From Symbiodinium natans (Eukaryota; Sar; Dinophyceae; Suessiales; Symbiodiniaceae): a stretch of 64,000 nt of DNA. This document shows positions 61,145-64,000 of the stretch, one piece after another. Every line of letters starts with the position of its first letter. Position 1 is the stretch's first letter. The notes below the pieces were generated by a model, which had not been told where the DNA came from, ran no database searches, and worked only from the letters and a program-made list of their open reading frames with translations. The stretch is taken from NCBI GenBank assembly GCA_905221605.1, contig CAJNDS010002718.1, positions 122,001 to 186,000 of the forward strand, written 5' to 3'. Both the position numbers and the translations under genes were made by a program.

Positions 61145-64000
61145 CTCCCACAACACGTTTCATGTTTTCGGGAGCTTTGTGAGGGTTCAAGGTTCAGGGT
61201 TTAGGGTTTAGGGTTTGGGGTTTAGGGTTTAGGGTTCAGGGCTGGGGGGCTTCAGGGCTTTAGGACTTTGGGTTAGGTTCTGGGGTGTCATGTTTGGATG
61301 GCGTAGAGCTCCGATGGCAGCCCATGGCTTCAGACTGCAGGGGCGCTGGAAGGCCGGGATTGAGGGACATGCTCTTCAGGGGGACTTGATGGGAGCTATG
61401 AAGGGCAAGATCAGCACCTCCATGAGCCCAAGCTAATGAGCCAGACAGTCTGAAGCCGACACCCGAAACCCTCAACTTGGGTAGGCTTGGGGGCCCTATA
61501 ACAGCTGACTTCTTATAACTTTGCAAGGACTATATAGGGATTAATTTAGGGGAACAGAAATTTGAAATTATATTCAGACCTACCCCTGTCAACTTGAATG
61601 TCGCAGCCTTACACGGCGGCACGCCCTAAACCCTAAACCCTAAACCCTAAGCCAACCGTTACTCTTCTGAGCCCAATCCCAAGTTCGTAAGCCCAAGGAT
61701 CCCAATTCCCATCCAAACCCAAAAGCCAAAACCCTAAAAACCCTGTGACCCTAAAGCAAACCCCGAGCCCTGAGCCCAATAGCTGCAATAACTCTGGCCA
61801 CCTAAAACTCCACGGCTCTACGGCCGGCAGAGCTCCGAGAAACAAGGAGAGAAACTGGTATCTAGTAGAGAAGCGGAAGGTGTTTTCCCATCGATAGTAG
61901 TCATCAGTAGTCCTCAACCGAGAGTGCCTCAAACTCTTCTTCCAGGAAGCCCCTGTTCAGCGCCGGCTGTGGCCGCTGTCGGGTTGGCGCTGTGCCTCGG
62001 GGCTCAGTGTGGTGCAAGGCTCAGCGGGTCAGGGTTAAGGCTTCAGGCTTCAGGTTAGGGGCTGAGGGATTCGGGTCTAGGGTTCAGGGTGCAGAGTCTG
62101 AAGATTCGATGTGCTTGTGCTTGCAGTGTGGGGTTGAGGTTAAGACTGCAGCCCCACTGCGTGCGCGCCAAACCCAGGCCCGAAGGGCAAGAAACAAAGC
62201 CGTATATTGGATCCTCTACGCCCTTCTACTGATCTCTGAATCTTAAACCCCAAATTCTAAAACCTATACCCTAAACATTCTTAAACCCTATACTTTGAAC
62301 CCTAAGCCCGAAACATACCCGAAAACCCCTAACCCAATAGAACCTATAGACCCTGAACCCTCAAAATTCCTCCCTTGCAAAGATCCCCATGTTGATGCTC
62401 CAGGATCGTCTGCAAGACCGTTCGCACCAACCCTAAACCCTAAACCCTATACCCCAAACCCTAAACCCTAAACCCTAAACCCTCAACCCTATTAAACCCC
62501 AAAACCCGAAACCCTTAAGGGGAGCTAAGCCCTAAGCCCTAAGCCCTAAACCCTAAACCCTAAACCCTAAACCCTAAAACCCTAAACCCTAAACCCCAAA
62601 CCCTAAACCCTAAACCCTGAAGAGTCTTAGGAGGTTCCCGGCCTCGCAGCTCTGTGGAGGCCTTGGCCCCCAGGGGCGCCCGAGGCTTCGCTGGCCCGAG
62701 CCGCGGGGCCGAGTTGCTCCGGGACATGGGGCTGCTGGGCCGGCCTCTTGGGGGTTTAGGGTTTAGGGTTTAGGGTTTAGGGTTTAGGGTTTAGGGTTTA
62801 GGGTTTAGGGTTTAGGGTTTAGGGTTTAGGGTTTAGGGTTTAGGGTTTAGGGTTTAGGGTTTAGGGGCTGAATATTGGGATGTTGCCCCTTATACTAACA
62901 GTCCTTAATCGGGAATGTAGTACCCCCTATCATAGTCCTCATCAAGGACGGTTAGTATAAGGGGACATCTTAAGCTGAATTCCCTTAACCTTGTATATAT
63001 AGTAGGATTCTATATCACCAAAAAGGCTACAGGTTACCTACCCAGCCCCTTACTAAGGCCTCCAAGCAGATGACTGGAGTTCAGGGTTTGGGGGCTTGGG
63101 GTTTTGGCAAAAAAACAAACAACAACCCAAATCAAAACCACACCAGCCCCAAAACTTTAGGGTTTAGGGTTTAGGGTTTGGGGTTTGGGGTTTGGGGTTT
63201 AGGGTTTAGGGTTTAGGGTTTAGGGTTTAGGTAGCAAAAGCACTCCCAAACCCCAACAAAGCCCTTAAAGCCCGCCTGGCGCCCCCGCGGCGAGGCTGTC
63301 GCTGCGGCCCGCGAGGCGCATCTCCCGGGCGCTCTCCTCAGCCCGCGAGCGCAGCTCCTCGGTTTCTGCGAAGAACTGTTAGGGTTTTGGGTTTTGGGTT
63401 TAGGGTTTAGGGTTTAGGGTTTAGGGTTTAGGGTTTAGGGTTTAGGGTTTAGGGTTTAGGGTTTAGCGTTTAGGGTTTAGGGTTTTGGGGACTCTTGGGG
63501 GCTTGCAAGGGCTTATACGAGTTTAAAGGGCTTGCAAGGGTTCAAGGGTTTAAGGGTTTATAAGGGTGTAGGGGTTTCAGGCTCAATTCAGGATTTAGGA
63601 GAGGGAGTTAACAAGGGTATTCTAGGGCTGTTGGAGTTTGGGGGCTATGAGAATTTTGGGTTGTTTAGGGGTTTCGGGCCGACCTGCTCCCGTGTGAGCT
63701 CGCGCTGCCTCTCGCGCAGCTGCTCCCCGAGATGTGAGACCTGCTGTGCCACCGGCAACATATTTGGTTCAGGGGTTTAGGGTTCCAGGGTTGTAGGGAT
63801 TTTGGTCTAGGGTTTAGGGTTTCGGATTTCGGGTTTCGGATTTAGGGTCTAGGGTTTTAGGATTTAGGGTTAGGGTCTAGGGTTTAGTGCTTAGGGCACA
63901 TGTTGGAAACGGATTCGGATTCTCGAGTGGCAGCTACGGCCTTTTGCTCAGGTGCTTAATCTCAGTAGAGGAACCCTAACTCAATCTCGAGTGGCTTCAG
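61073..64000 (-). CDS. Gene K: coiled-coil protein (5' end outside window)
   Basis: Five exons join in phase (402 nt, 133 aa and TGA): 63740-63684 VSHLGEQLRERQRELTREQ, 63375-63276 FFAETEELRSRAEESAREMR, 62744-62643 RPSSPMSRSNSAPRLGPAKP, 61989-61919 RQRPQPALNRGFLEEEFEAL, 61144-61073 LDSVSPSKAQTGDLPPRRGV. The first two form one continuous Glu/Arg-rich coiled coil across an intron; the rest is Ser/Pro-rich and probably disordered. This suggests a structural or scaffold protein; no family named. The frame of exon 62744-62643 was chosen by phase. Confidence 0.6.
61145..61918 (-). other. Gene K intron region
   Basis: TTTAGGG at 61195-61240, CCCTAAA at 61622-61655. A minus stretch HQVPLKSMSLNPGLPAPLQS near 61300-61420 is open but unplaced. 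Confidence 0.4.
61919..61989 (-). CDS. Gene K exon
   Basis: GCACAG acceptor, TCG|GT donor; RQRPQPALNRGFLEEEFEAL. Confidence 0.6.
62525..62625 (-). repeat. (CCCTAAG)n then (CCCTAAA)n array
   Basis: Left flank of gene K exon 62643-62744. Confidence 0.9.
62643..62744 (-). CDS. Gene K exon (Ser/Pro-rich)
   Basis: AGAG|GC acceptor, CGAG|GC donor; RPSSPMSRSNSAPRLGPAKP then RAPLGAKASTELR. Confidence 0.6.
62755..62868 (+). repeat. (TTTAGGG)n array
   Basis: About sixteen units, right flank of the same exon; a family A MITE follows immediately. Confidence 0.95.
62877..62971. mobile_element. MITE family A, copy 4
   Basis: GGGATGTTGCCCCTTATACT at left; GGACGGTTAGTATAAGGGGA at right. Confidence 0.85.
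63157..63235 (+). repeat. (TTTAGGG/TTTGGGG)n array
   Basis: Left flank of gene K exon 63276-63375. Here the left flank is TTTAGGG, an exception to the rule. Confidence 0.9.
63276..63375 (-). CDS. Gene K exon (coiled coil)
   Basis: TAACAG acceptor made from the repeat edge, CCAG|GC donor; continues the heptads of the previous exon. Confidence 0.7.
63390..63490 (+). repeat. (TTTAGGG)n array
   Basis: Right flank of gene K exon 63276-63375. Confidence 0.95.
63684..63740 (-). CDS. Gene K exon (coiled coil)
   Basis: GCAG|GTC acceptor, CAG|GT donor, 19 codons. Confidence 0.7.
63741..64000. other. Gene K intron, window edge
   Basis: TTTAGGG variants (TTTCGGG, TCTAGGG) to 63895, then 100 bp with no recognisable exon. 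Confidence 0.5.

Noticed and set aside
1-64000. CRISPR array, rRNA, bacterial operons, plasmid or phage genes
   Set aside because: Spaced direct repeats with unique spacers, conserved rRNA stretches and Shine-Dalgarno gene strings were all absent.

Overview
The window looks like nuclear DNA of a dinoflagellate. Four observations support this. (1) The plant/alveolate telomeric heptamer TTTAGGG/CCCTAAA is scattered in dozens of interstitial arrays. (2) The genes are cut into many very short exons. (3) Splice donors are relaxed (GT, GC and GA) and junctions read AG|G on both sides. (4) Several protein motifs are ones I associate with dinoflagellate proteomes: a Cys-rich module ending ACCLCGGG, a CPANSHG module, and an ankyrin protein with FVSHEW and WYDYFSCPQQ motifs. 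The species cannot be named from the sequence. No bacterial gene, rRNA, CRISPR array or complete transposase gene was seen.

Most of the long ORFs are shadows of repeats. The real coding signal is about 95 short exons, nearly all on the minus strand, that read as proteins and usually join in phase. I resolve these loci from high to low coordinate. K (64000+ to 61073) is a coiled-coil/SP-rich protein. J (60833-58692) is an MGCSGSC-start, probably acylated protein. I (58447-55942) has an in-frame TAA. H (about 55568-51121) is unidentified. G (50788-50329) is a tentative tiny gene. F (49663-48098) is a small conserved-looking protein. E (47432 to about 34262) is an EF-hand protein. B (33679-28254) is a complete 618-aa ankyrin protein. 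C (26770-25647) is a small basic protein. D (25455-21482) is an unidentified 188-aa protein. A (19256 to beyond 1) is a secreted protein with a protease-associated (PA) domain and more than 25 exons. One plus-strand exon (21241-21360) lies between A and D.

The main finding is how introns are built. Read in the sense of the gene, most introns are donor - (TTTAGGG)n - body - (CCCTAAA)n - acceptor, so exons sit as CCCTAAA-exon-TTTAGGG islands. The two arms are inverted repeats that could pair in the pre-mRNA, and short duplications of the exon target (AGG, AGGA, GAGGACC) flank many introns. This is what introner-like elements with telomere-repeat terminal inverted repeats would leave behind. Both 7-mers contain a stop triplet and 7 is coprime to 3, so every frame of a retained array hits a stop within 21 nt.

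Other layers are: a 2.3-kb foldback element inside one intron of gene A (1717-4070); at least six families of about 100-bp palindromic MITE-like elements; array-specific telomeric variants (TTTTAGGG, TTTAGGGG, TTTATAGGG, TTTATGGG, CCCTAAG, CCCCAAA, CCCTCAA, CCCTGAA); a 1-kb GT-rich satellite (35655-36620); AT/ATAC microsatellites; a tandem 240-bp duplication in an intron of J; a Pol III-like unit with A and B boxes; and a possible relict spliced leader. All exon boundaries are hand calls from splice motifs and reading phase, and need RNA-seq.
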